Shown: positions 1-5,977 of the stretch, piece by piece
Layout of the letters: each line of letters starts with the position of its first letter
Numbering within the stretch: position 1 is the first letter of the stretch
Assembly (NCBI GenBank): GCA_031279965.1
Contig: JAITHM010000052.1
Coordinates: 1-8,823 of the forward strand
DNA length: 8,823 bases
DNA from: Spirochaetaceae bacterium
GTDB lineage: Bacteria > Spirochaetota > Spirochaetia > Treponematales > Breznakiellaceae
Reading direction: 5' to 3'
Made by a program: the position numbers and the translations under genes
The notes under the pieces: generated by a model
The model's input: the letters and a program-made list of their open reading frames with translations, nothing else
Database searches by the model: none
What the model was told of the DNA's origin: nothing

Positions 1-111
1 CAGTGGACAGTGGGCAGCAGCTTCAGGCCGGTATACGTTACCTACCATTGATATCGTCTCTAGCTAACAAAAATCGCTAAAATCGCTGCCCACTCCCCAC
101 TGTCCACTGCC
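1..111. repeat. Inverted low-complexity repeat (CAGTGGACAGTGGG / CCCACTGTCCACTG)
   Basis: Bases 1-14 read CAGTGGACAGTGGG and bases 96-109 are their exact reverse complement, about 80 bases apart. A further partial copy (GCTGCCCAC, 85-93) lies beside the right arm. The left arm touches the window edge and may continue outside. From memory, runs of this GTGGACAGTGGGCAG type recur between genes in many unrelated bacterial genomes, so this is more likely a dispersed repeat than a specific regulatory hairpin. A near-tandem AAAATCGCT duplication (70-86) sits just inside the right arm. The spacer contains nothing else I recognise. Confidence 0.6.
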
Positions 112-128
112 CACTAAACTGCCAATTC

Positions 129-150
129 CGCCGGAGACATCCGGCGTTTT
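129..150 (+). terminator. Possible small terminator or leader hairpin
   Basis: A 7-bp GC-rich stem (CGCCGGA 129-135, TCCGGCG 140-146) with a GACA loop is followed by TTTT and then GG. It could end transcription from a gene left of the window. It could also form in the leader of the gene at 203, whose start lies 53 bases downstream. The T tract is short, so the call is weak. Confidence 0.35.
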
Positions 151-202
151 GGAGCCGTTTTGTATAAGGCGGCTTATATAGTGTTTGCCAAAGGAGATTA
201 TT

Positions 203-832
203 ATGGCAAAGAAATTGATGATACTCGCGATTGTTCTGGTGATGGGCGCCGGAGCTGCGGGAGCGATTGAGTATGCGCCGGGGACGCTGGTCTTCAACAT
301 CGGTACTGGACTGAATTTCAGTACGCCGAAGCTGGAAGTGATTGTATCCGGAGGCTCAAGCCCTGTAACTTCGGGAGAGAGCGTGTATGCTCCGGGCGGT
401 TTGGTTTCGCTTGAATGGTTCAAGGGTAGAATGAGCTACGGCGTTGAAACCGGGTTTTTATATGCCGGTTATGACTTCTTTGGTGATACTTTTTCTGTTA
501 TGGCAATACCCGTTATGTTCCGTTTCGGCTGGCATCCCAAGTTTATCAAGGCCAAGAATCTGGATGTCTACCTGCTGGGTAAAGTCGGCATTACCATTGG
601 CAGTATTGGTGGTAATCTAGGGGATCTCTGTGATACGAGTCCGTGGGGCATCTCTGGCGGCGGCAGTATCGGGGCAAAGTATTTCTTTACCCAGACGATT
701 GGCCTCTTTCTGGAGGGCGGATTCAATGCTTACAGGGTCAACGCCCAGATTACTGAGCCTGGTATAGAGTATACGCTCTCCACAAACATCGACAACTACG
801 TCACGCTGGGTGTAAGCATCAAGACAAAGTAA
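203..832 (+). CDS. Secreted, probable outer-membrane beta-barrel protein
   Basis: The protein has 209 residues, starting at the ATG at 203. That start has AAGGAG seven bases upstream (191-196), so the TTG at 185 is not needed. Residues 1-21 form a clear signal peptide: Lys-Lys, then a hydrophobic run, ending Ala19-Gly20-Ala21 before IEYAPG. The mature part is rich in Gly, Ser and aromatic residues and shows alternating short strands (for example LVFNIGTGLNFS, MSYGVETGFLYAGYDFF, GLFLEGGFNAYRV), ending in VTLGVSIKTK. This fits a small eight-strand-type outer-membrane barrel exported through Sec, but I recognise no named family and no catalytic motif. It stands alone: a strong terminator follows and no partner gene is close. 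A periplasmic beta-rich protein is the alternative. The reading frame is secure; the barrel assignment is inference. Confidence 0.65.
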   Translation: MAKKLMILAIVLVMGAGAAGAIEYAPGTLVFNIGTGLNFSTPKLEVIVSGGSSPVTSGESVYAPGGLVSLEWFKGRMSYGVETGFLYAGYDFFGDTFSVMAIPVMFRFGWHPKFIKAKNLDVYLLGKVGITIGSIGGNLGDLCDTSPWGISGGGSIGAKYFFTQTIGLFLEGGFNAYRVNAQITEPGIEYTLSTNIDNYVTLGVSIKTK

Positions 833-874
833 GGTCAGCCCTTCACCAGTCCGCTGTGCTATTGCACAGTTAAG

Positions 875-907
875 CGGGCGCGGCTCTCACAGGCCGCGCC
901 CGTTTTG
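875..907 (+). terminator. Rho-independent terminator after the barrel gene
   Basis: A perfect 10-bp GC-rich stem (CGGGCGCGGC 875-884, GCCGCGCCCG 893-902) with an 8-base loop is followed by TTTTG. It lies 43 bases after the stop at 832 and should isolate the barrel gene from the zinc cluster. A second small hairpin (CTGTGC 854-859, GCACAG 864-869) sits just ahead of it. Confidence 0.85.
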
Positions 908-921
908 TTGGGACAGCGCTA

Positions 922-951
922 TTGAAAAAAAATCATGTGCCAAGATAAAAT
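922..951 (+). promoter_or_regulatory. Candidate promoter for the small His/Cys membrane protein
   Basis: TTGAAA (922-927) and TAAAAT (946-951) are 18 bases apart, a plausible sigma-70-type pair. Transcription would begin about seven bases after the -10 box, at or next to the ATG at 958, which suggests a leaderless message. Confidence 0.5.
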
Positions 952-957
952 AACGGC

Positions 958-1257
958 ATGGTAAATCTACCGGGGAAAGATGCCTTTTTTACCGCTGTAA
1001 TGACCGCTTACCTGGCATTAGCGGTTGTTTTTGCAGGGGTTTTTGTCATCGAGAACCATATCCACGACCATACCGGAAGCGACTGCCGCATTTGTCTTGA
1101 AATCCAAATTGCTCTAAGAATCATAGAAGCCTTTGGCCGCCTTGGCATATATTTGTTTCTTGCGGGCTTTATAAAATATGCCGCGTTCTCTGCAAAACGG
1201 CAGCCGTCCTCTTTTGTAAAAAAACCCATCGAATTAAAAGTACGATTCAATTGTTGA
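958..1257 (+). CDS. Small two-helix membrane protein with a His/Cys metal-site motif
   Basis: The protein has 99 residues. A hydrophobic helix (about 10-31) is followed by a short polar segment ENHIHDHTGSDCRICLEIQ, giving His34, His36, His38, Cys43 and Cys46. A second hydrophobic helix lies at about 60-78, before a basic tail. The HxHxH...CxxC pattern looks like a zinc or other soft-metal site facing one side of the membrane. From memory, similar small proteins with an H..CtG..CpiC motif sit beside zinc-uptake genes in Firmicutes, and the next gene here is a zinc-binding lipoprotein. The role (metal sensing, delivery or permease accessory) is unknown. No Shine-Dalgarno sequence precedes the ATG, and an in-frame TAA at 946-948 rules out an upstream start. 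Translation may be leaderless, or could begin at Met15 (1000). No terminator separates it from the next gene, so co-transcription is possible. Confidence 0.7.
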   Translation: MVNLPGKDAFFTAVMTAYLALAVVFAGVFVIENHIHDHTGSDCRICLEIQIALRIIEAFGRLGIYLFLAGFIKYAAFSAKRQPSSFVKKPIELKVRFNC

Positions 1258-1389
1258 TATAAAGTACAAGTTGAATTTGCCTCATCTTTCGAGGTGAGCT
1301 CACTTTTTAAAACACAATTCAATAACGAATACATTTTCTCAAACTAAACTACTCTATGGAAAATGTAGGATCTTTTTATGGAGGTATAT
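1258..1389 (+). promoter_or_regulatory. AT-rich leader of the zinc lipoprotein gene with a 9-bp dyad
   Basis: This AT-rich stretch contains TACATTTTC (1330-1338) and its exact reverse complement GAAAATGTA (1359-1367), separated by 20 bases and ending 12 bases before the GGAGG ribosome site (1380-1384). It also holds a 10-bp palindrome GTGAGCTCAC (1294-1303) and the dyad ATTCAA (1245-1250) / TTGAAT (1271-1276), whose left arm lies in the end of the preceding gene. A zinc-responsive repressor operator (Zur or similar) is what one would expect here. None of these matches a Zur box I can recall with certainty. A weak promoter could use TTTAAA (1306-1311) and TACATT (1330-1335), 18 bases apart, which would overlap the dyad. 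Confidence 0.35.
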
Positions 1390-2883
1390 ATGAAAAGATT
1401 ATATGCTGCTGTTACAGCAGTATTGTTTATAGCGCTTTTCCCCGCTTGTGAAGGGAAAAAAACTGGAGCTGCAAAAGCAGGCGCGGTTAATGTGATTGCA
1501 GTTAATTTTCCGGCTTATGATTTTGCGCGGCAAATCGCAGGAGATAAAATAAATCTTACCATGCTGCTGTCCCCCGGGGCGGAAAGCCACTCTTTTGAAC
1601 CAACGCCGAAAGATATTATCAACATTCAAAAAAGTGATGTGTTCATTTATACAGGCGGCGAGTCTGATGCATGGGTAGACCGGATTCTTGAATCCATGGA
1701 TACCTCAAAGCTGCGTATCGTCCGCATGATGGACGCAGTTGATCTGGTAGAAGAAGAAATTGTCGAAGGTATGGAAGACGATGAGCATGAACACGGTGAA
1801 TTCGATCCTGCAAAGGTGAAAGACCGCCCCATGAGTGATTTTGCAGGCGTGTGGGCTTCGGGCGCTCCTTTACTGAAAAACGGTTCTCTTGATTCATACA
1901 TAGCGCACCGTGCTGAGGAAGAAGGAAAATCAACAGCAGAGGTGAAGGAAAATCTGATTTCCGGCTGGGCATCTGACTATGATTCTTTAACGGTCAGCGG
2001 CAATACGCTCGGTATTGGGAGCCGGAGCGCCGCCTATACCTACCGGGGATACGAAATTATAGAAAGCGATCATGGCCCGTCTGTCTGGTATAAATATCAG
2101 ATAACCACGTCCGAAACAGGTTTACCCGCATATATCATGTTCAATGATCATGGAGACGGCAATGAAGAAGAACATCACGAAGAGGAACATGACGAAGAAG
2201 AAGAGCATGAAGAAGTCGCCCATATCCATTTAAAATATGGCAATGATAGTTTTGCCAGTCTTGTGGAACGCAAAAACTGGGCAGGTATGTATTTTGCTTC
2301 CGGCGCTTCCGCCGAAGAAATCGCCGAAACCCTTGCGGGGCATGGACACGAGAAAGTGTATGACGAGCACGTTTGGACATCTCCCAAAAATGCCCAGCGT
2401 ATTGTGCAGGCAATTGCGAATGTATTATGTGAAGCAGATGCCGCAGATGCGGAGTTTTTCCGGCAAAATGCGAAAAATTATAATGCCGGCCTTGACGAAT
2501 TAGATAAAGAGTTTAAGGCGGTAGTAAACGGCGCAAAGCGGAAAACCATTGTCTTTGGCGACCGCTTCCCCTTCCGCTATTTTGCTGATGCTTACGGCCT
2601 TGAGTATTTTGCCGCTTTCCCAGGCTGCTCCATCGAGACTGAGCCGAGTGCGGCGACGGTTGCCTTTTTAATCAACAAAATTAAAGAAAAGAAAATACCC
2701 GTAGTGTTCCACATTGAGCTTGCCAATGAAAAAATGGCAGACACGATAGCCGGGGAAACAGGCGCAAAAAAACTGCTGCTGCATGCCTGTCATAACATTT
2801 CCAAAAAGGATTTTGACCAGGGGCTTACTTTTCTGGAAATACAAAAAGCCAATGTGCCAAGGTTAAAGGAGGCGCTCTGGTAA
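1390..2883 (+). CDS. Zinc-binding lipoprotein: ZnuA-type solute-binding protein with an inserted ZinT domain
   Basis: The protein has 497 residues, starting at the ATG at 1390 with GGAGG five bases upstream. An ATG at 1378 in the same frame overlaps that site and is less likely. It has a signal peptide and lipobox LFPAC with Cys20, so it should be tethered to a membrane facing the periplasm. The ZnuA N-terminal lobe (about 33-126) holds AESHSFEPTP, whose His67 is the first metal ligand. The lobe is interrupted by an acidic His segment (129-139) and a ZinT-like domain (about 147-310: DFAGVWASG, IMFNDHGDG, HIHLKYGN, SLVERKNWAGMYF). Inside the ZinT domain lies a His/Glu loop (255-277). The ZnuA fold resumes with YDEHVWTSPKNA (His327) and runs to the end. 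The usual third-ligand motif (FHDAYGYF in ZnuA) is replaced by GDRFPFRYF. Expected role: capture of zinc and delivery to an ABC permease, but no permease or ATPase gene follows. Streptococcal AdcA also joins these domains, but end to end. Confidence 0.93.
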   Translation: MKRLYAAVTAVLFIALFPACEGKKTGAAKAGAVNVIAVNFPAYDFARQIAGDKINLTMLLSPGAESHSFEPTPKDIINIQKSDVFIYTGGESDAWVDRILESMDTSKLRIVRMMDAVDLVEEEIVEGMEDDEHEHGEFDPAKVKDRPMSDFAGVWASGAPLLKNGSLDSYIAHRAEEEGKSTAEVKENLISGWASDYDSLTVSGNTLGIGSRSAAYTYRGYEIIESDHGPSVWYKYQITTSETGLPAYIMFNDHGDGNEEEHHEEEHDEEEEHEEVAHIHLKYGNDSFASLVERKNWAGMYFASGASAEEIAETLAGHGHEKVYDEHVWTSPKNAQRIVQAIANVLCEADAADAEFFRQNAKNYNAGLDELDKEFKAVVNGAKRKTIVFGDRFPFRYFADAYGLEYFAAFPGCSIETEPSAATVAFLINKIKEKKIPVVFHIELANEKMADTIAGETGAKKLLLHACHNISKKDFDQGLTFLEIQKANVPRLKEALW

Positions 2884-2908
2884 AACATTTTTAGCATTGG
2901 CATCATTC

Positions 2909-2936
2909 TTGAGTTTGCGCGAAAGCGCAAGCTCAA
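2909..2936 (+). other. Intercistronic hairpin with a GAAA tetraloop
   Basis: A 12-bp stem (2909-2920 with 2925-2936, one G-U pair) is capped by a GAAA loop and lies between the zinc lipoprotein gene and the next gene, four bases before the AGGAG ribosome site at 2941. It is followed by A residues, not T residues, so it is not a terminator for this strand. It may protect the upstream message from 3' decay or tune translation of the downstream gene. Confidence 0.6.
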
Positions 2937-2954
2937 AAAAAGGAGAAATAGTTT

Positions 2955-3554
2955 ATGAAGAGTAACTCTGAAAAATTCAATTTGGTAATAGGCATAAGTA
3001 TATTTACCATTACCAGTGTTTTTTTTGCAGTGCAGGTACTAAGTACCAAAAGCAAACTTGAGGAATTTAATACGGTGCTGGGGAAAAATGAAACCATTAC
3101 CGTTGTGCAGGCGGCGCAGGCATTCTTGAATGATAATAAGATAGGCACGTTTGATGAAAATGTAAAATTTACAAATGCGCAGTATAAAACAAGTGTTATC
3201 GAAATAAAAGAAAAATTATTTATCGCTCAGACAAATGATATTTATTTGAATGCAAAGGATTATCTGGGAAAGACTATCAAGCTGGAAGGCGTGTTCAAAA
3301 AAGAAGATTTTTCCTGGCAGGAACGGCCGTTTTTTTATGTCTTGCGTTACGGGCCTGGTTGCTGCGGTTACGATGGGAGCGCTGGTTTTGAAGTTATGTG
3401 GGAGGGAGCTAACACACAGCAGACCTATCCCAATGAAGATGACTGGGTGGAAGCAGCCGGAATATTGACGGCGTTTAATGACGGCGGTATTTACATCGCG
3501 CTGACTAGTCTTACGGTGCTGAACAGGCGGGGTGCTGAATTCGTCAGGCAATGA
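2955..3554 (+). CDS. Membrane-anchored protein with a YcgQ/DUF1980-like C-terminal domain
   Basis: The protein has 199 residues, with AGGAG (2941-2945) nine bases before the ATG. One hydrophobic segment (about 9-30) should anchor it, leaving most of the chain outside the cytoplasm. The region at about 95-199 resembles the C-terminal domain of the TIGR03943/YcgQ permease-subunit family: DYLGKTIKLEGVF, then FFYVLRYGPGCCGYDGSAGFEV with adjacent Cys136-Cys137, then DDWVEAAGIL and TVLNRRGAEFV. In the full-length family this domain follows several membrane helices and is coupled to a partner permease. Here only a single helix remains and no partner is visible. From memory, YcgQ-type genes often belong to zinc-limitation loci, which fits its place 71 bases after the zinc lipoprotein gene. 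The vicinal Cys pair may bind metal or be redox active. Function is inferred from context; the family resemblance is moderate to good. Confidence 0.75.
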   Translation: MKSNSEKFNLVIGISIFTITSVFFAVQVLSTKSKLEEFNTVLGKNETITVVQAAQAFLNDNKIGTFDENVKFTNAQYKTSVIEIKEKLFIAQTNDIYLNAKDYLGKTIKLEGVFKKEDFSWQERPFFYVLRYGPGCCGYDGSAGFEVMWEGANTQQTYPNEDDWVEAAGILTAFNDGGIYIALTSLTVLNRRGAEFVRQ

Positions 3555-3594
3555 GCTTTCGCGGATTAATCCCTTTCCCCTGCCAATTCTGGAA

Positions 3595-4488
3595 TTATTG
3601 GTCATTGCCGGAGAGAACAAAGCCGTATGTCCACCGGCCGTGTTCCTGACGAAGAAGCGCAACAAAATCGTTTTCATGAAAAACCGCATACGGCCCGGCA
3701 GACGGTGGAGAGACCGGAAAATCCATGTCTTTCAGGATGTTTGGCAGGCTTTTTCCCTGCCGAAGCGCGTGCACTCCTGGCACTGTCGTTCTTAAAAGAG
3801 GGATCTTTAGTTTAGTAAAAAAAGATTCGCTTAACGGCCGAAGCCCCGCGCGAATTTCACATTCTGAATCACCCGCCGCAGCGTTATCAAGAGAAAATTG
3901 CCCCACATGAGTGCGTTTAAGTTCGGAAAGGTGCCCGCAAGAACCGGCCGCACGGGCTATATCCCGCGCCAGGGAACGAATATACGTGCCCGACGAACAA
4001 AAAACAGTAATATGAGCAAGCGGCGGTGTATAATCATTCAGTTCAAGACGGTAAATCATAACAGGGCGGCTTTGCATCTTGACAACACCGCCAGAACGGG
4101 CAATCTCGTGAGCGCGTTTTCCGTTAATATGAATTGCCGAATATTCAGGAGGCACCTGCATGATATTCCCTAAAAACCGGGGGAGGACGGCTTCAAGTTC
4201 GTCCCGTCCAGGCGGCGGCGTAACAGCAACAGTAACACCTTCCGGGTCGAGAGTATCTGTTTCGCAGCCAAAGTACACAGTACCTTCGTATTGTTTATCA
4301 GCATGAGTAAGGTAAGAACTTAACTTTAATGCGCCGCCGGTTAACACAAGAAGAAGGCCGCTGGCAAATTTATCCAACGTACCAGTATGCCCCGCTTTTC
4401 CGCTTTTGATAATCTGTTTTACCGGATGCAGCGCCTCGAAGGACGTCCGTCCCGCCGGCTTATTGAGGAGAAGATAACATGAGTTCAT
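3595..4488 (-). CDS. truB: tRNA pseudouridine(55) synthase TruB
   Basis: TruB converts U55 in the T-loop of tRNAs to pseudouridine in the cytoplasm. From the ATG at 4488 it has 297 residues, close to the usual length; a TTG one codon upstream is also possible. The N-terminal LLLNKPAGRTSFEAL motif and the catalytic loop GHTGTLDKFASGLLLVLTGG are clear, with Asp39 as the nucleophile. Further family motifs are DKQYEGTVYFGCETDTLDPEG, PPEYSAIHINGKRAHEIAR and SSGTYIRSLARDI. The last ~70 residues form the RNA-binding C-terminal extension. The start lies inside the end of rbfA (29-base overlap), so translation is probably coupled. In many bacteria ribF and rpsO follow truB; here the gene ends 40 bases from the convergent zinc cluster. 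I see no good terminator in that gap, only the weak dyads GGATTAATCC (3563-3572) and CCAAT/ATTGG (3583-3601). Confidence 0.97.
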   Translation of the reverse strand: MNSCYLLLNKPAGRTSFEALHPVKQIIKSGKAGHTGTLDKFASGLLLVLTGGALKLSSYLTHADKQYEGTVYFGCETDTLDPEGVTVAVTPPPGRDELEAVLPRFLGNIMQVPPEYSAIHINGKRAHEIARSGGVVKMQSRPVMIYRLELNDYTPPLAHITVFCSSGTYIRSLARDIARAAGSCGHLSELKRTHVGQFSLDNAAAGDSECEIRAGLRPLSESFFTKLKIPLLRTTVPGVHALRQGKSLPNILKDMDFPVSPPSAGPYAVFHENDFVALLRQEHGRWTYGFVLSGNDQ

Positions 4489-4819
4489 CAATCTTTTGAT
4501 TCAATTCAAATCCATCTCGAAGGCCGTTATCTGCATGAAAACGAAGGCGGGGCGTTTGCCTGATGCGTAATTGTTCGTTAAGTTTTGCTTGAATAAAACC
4601 GGCGGCACTGCATAAGCCGGCAACACCTTTTTCAAGACCAGCGGCGCTTTTATAGCTTGAGATAAAAACATCCGCACAAGAAATGTCACGGGATACTTCA
4701 ACACGAGTTACTGTCAAAAACGAATCGACACGAGGATCTTTTATTTTACCTTCGATAATAAGCGTGCCGATTTTTTCCTGAATAAGCCGTCCCAACCGCA
4801 GTTCTCGCTGTCCGTTCAT
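4460..4819 (-). CDS. rbfA: Ribosome-binding factor A
   Basis: RbfA is a small KH-fold protein that binds the 30S subunit and helps late 16S rRNA maturation, notably at low temperature. The 119-residue length is typical. Recognisable features are the N-terminal RLGRLIQEKIGTLIIEGKIKDPRV, the strand FLTVTRVEVSRDISCADVFIS, the helix-kink-helix centre around SAAGFIQAKLNEQLRIRQTPRLRFHAD, and a C-terminal helix ending in LNQKIDELM. Its ATG overlaps the stop of the upstream acyltransferase gene as ATGA (4816-4819), and its own end overlaps the truB start, so all three genes should be translated from one message. rbfA next to truB is the conserved bacterial order, but the usual upstream partner infB is replaced here by a lipid gene. 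Confidence 0.96.
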   Translation of the reverse strand: MNGQRELRLGRLIQEKIGTLIIEGKIKDPRVDSFLTVTRVEVSRDISCADVFISSYKSAAGLEKGVAGLCSAAGFIQAKLNEQLRIRQTPRLRFHADNGLRDGFELNQKIDELMLSSPQ

Positions 4820-5721
4820 GAAGCCGCTCTTTGGGCAGTCTTCAGAATCAACTGCCGTTCTTCTTCAGCCTGATGATGCATCTCTTCAAGCTGCGCCATA
4901 ATTGCATCAACAACAGCCTGTTTTTTGTCATCAACGCCATGTGCGTCCGCTGCCAGCTTTGCCTTTTCACGGAATTCTGCACAGGAAATAACAGGCGAAG
5001 CTGTTAACCGCACTACATCATTGTTAACATAATCGTCAATCATAGTACCTTCACGAACCTTTAAAAGCTCGCCATTTACCGCAAGCAGGCACATATAATC
5101 AAAGCCTTTGACATACGAATCGATTTCTCGCACACCGCGTTTTGTATCCGGCTTCCCCGGCCGGTACCGGGTGCCTGCCGGAAATACAAGGACAAGTTTG
5201 CCCTGTCGCTTGATTTCGTTAAGAATCCGCATCGATGCGCGGTTAATCTGAATGACCCGCAGGCGTTCATCCTGATTTTTTTCGCCGTTGAAAAGATCAA
5301 GATACCGGCTGGGGCAAATGACAATCCGGGAAAAGGCACTGGCAAATGCGGCAACTTGCGCGTTTTCTTCGTTCAATTTCATTCCGGCGATAGCCACCAG
5401 CGATTCTGCAACTTGTGCACTTGCCGGGGAATCTTTGCGGAGAAAATAGGAAATACACGGCAAATCAGAATTGCTGTAATGTTCCGGCAGAATAAGGCAC
5501 GCTGCGCCGGAAGCGGCTTTTTCAAATAATTCATGGAGGTGCCCGGCACCGCTTATCCCTGACCCGGGCAGTGATAAATGTTCAACCAGTTTATCCAAAA
5601 GCGGTCTTACGGCAAGTTCTGCAGGCTGATATACATTTTCCGCGGTAATATGTGTTGTAACTTTTGTTGTAGCCATTGCGTCGCCTATAAGCTCATGAAA
5701 CGCAGACTTTAATGTTTCCAT
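4816..5721 (-). CDS. Soluble glycerolipid acyltransferase (PlsC/GPAT superfamily)
   Basis: The protein has 301 residues, no signal peptide and no clear membrane helix. The acyltransferase block I motif is EHYSNSD (Glu80-His81...Asp86), matching the catalytic H-x4-D signature. Block III is FPAGTRYRPG (180-189), in which the usual Glu of FPEGTR is Ala. The substrate-binding arginines are present. These features place it among glycerol-3-phosphate or 1-acylglycerol-3-phosphate acyltransferases, which transfer acyl groups to build phosphatidic acid. The lack of helices and the long N-terminal helical region suggest a soluble enzyme like plant plastid GPAT rather than membrane-embedded PlsC, but I cannot decide which hydroxyl it acylates. 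The start at 5721 has only a weak GGGGTAG upstream; Met16 (5676) is an alternative. It is the first gene of the operon with rbfA and truB, overlapping rbfA by four bases. Confidence 0.85.
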   Translation of the reverse strand: METLKSAFHELIGDAMATTKVTTHITAENVYQPAELAVRPLLDKLVEHLSLPGSGISGAGHLHELFEKAASGAACLILPEHYSNSDLPCISYFLRKDSPASAQVAESLVAIAGMKLNEENAQVAAFASAFSRIVICPSRYLDLFNGEKNQDERLRVIQINRASMRILNEIKRQGKLVLVFPAGTRYRPGKPDTKRGVREIDSYVKGFDYMCLLAVNGELLKVREGTMIDDYVNNDVVRLTASPVISCAEFREKAKLAADAHGVDDKKQAVVDAIMAQLEEMHHQAEEERQLILKTAQRAAS

Positions 5722-5757
5722 AAATAAAGTCTACCCCGTAGTTCCCGCTTCGTCAAT

Positions 5758-5787
5758 CCGGTTGAGTGAACGCCGCAGGGCGAGCGC
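5758..5787. repeat. Dispersed repeat fragment, copy A
   Basis: CCGGTTGAG (5758-5766) and CAGGGCGAGCGC (5776-5787) both recur at 8575-8597, but in the opposite order there. Both arrangements fit fragments cut from a tandem array with a unit of roughly 30 bases. The function is unknown. Confidence 0.4.
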
Positions 5788-5869
5788 ATATACATTAATC
5801 AGGAGCGGCGGCAAGGCCGGAGTGGAAGAGCCTCACCCTGGACACCCATCTTTACTTAATTTAAAGAAG

Positions 5870-5900
5870 ATTATAAACTGGGAGGGTTGTAAAATTTCAA
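5870..5900 (-). promoter_or_regulatory. Candidate promoter of the acyltransferase-rbfA-truB operon
   Basis: On the minus strand a perfect TATAAT (5875-5870) lies 19 bases after TTGAAA (5900-5895). The spacing is longer than ideal. It would give a leader of about 140 bases that runs through the repeat fragment before the ATG at 5721. Confidence 0.4.
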
Positions 5901-5977
5901 TTTTGCAATAACATGTGTACGGGAAATGTTTTGGAAGCTGTTAGGCAGATGAAACACGAGAGATTGTAGGACGCGCA

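Noticed and set aside
153..164. AGCCGTTTTGTA shared with 5977-5988, both upstream of genes
   Set aside because: A few shared 12-mers are expected by chance in a window this size, and the flanks do not match.
1294..1303. GTGAGCTCAC palindrome followed by TTTTT as a terminator
   Set aside because: A perfect palindrome with no loop can form only about three pairs as a hairpin, too few to terminate.
2909..2940. Terminator after the zinc lipoprotein gene
   Set aside because: The stem is followed by A residues and then a ribosome site, and the opposite strand also lacks a T tract after the stem.
3216..3689. Minus-strand reading frame of 157 codons spanning the end of the YcgQ-like gene and truB
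   Set aside because: It overlaps two well-supported genes, and its translation shows no family motif.
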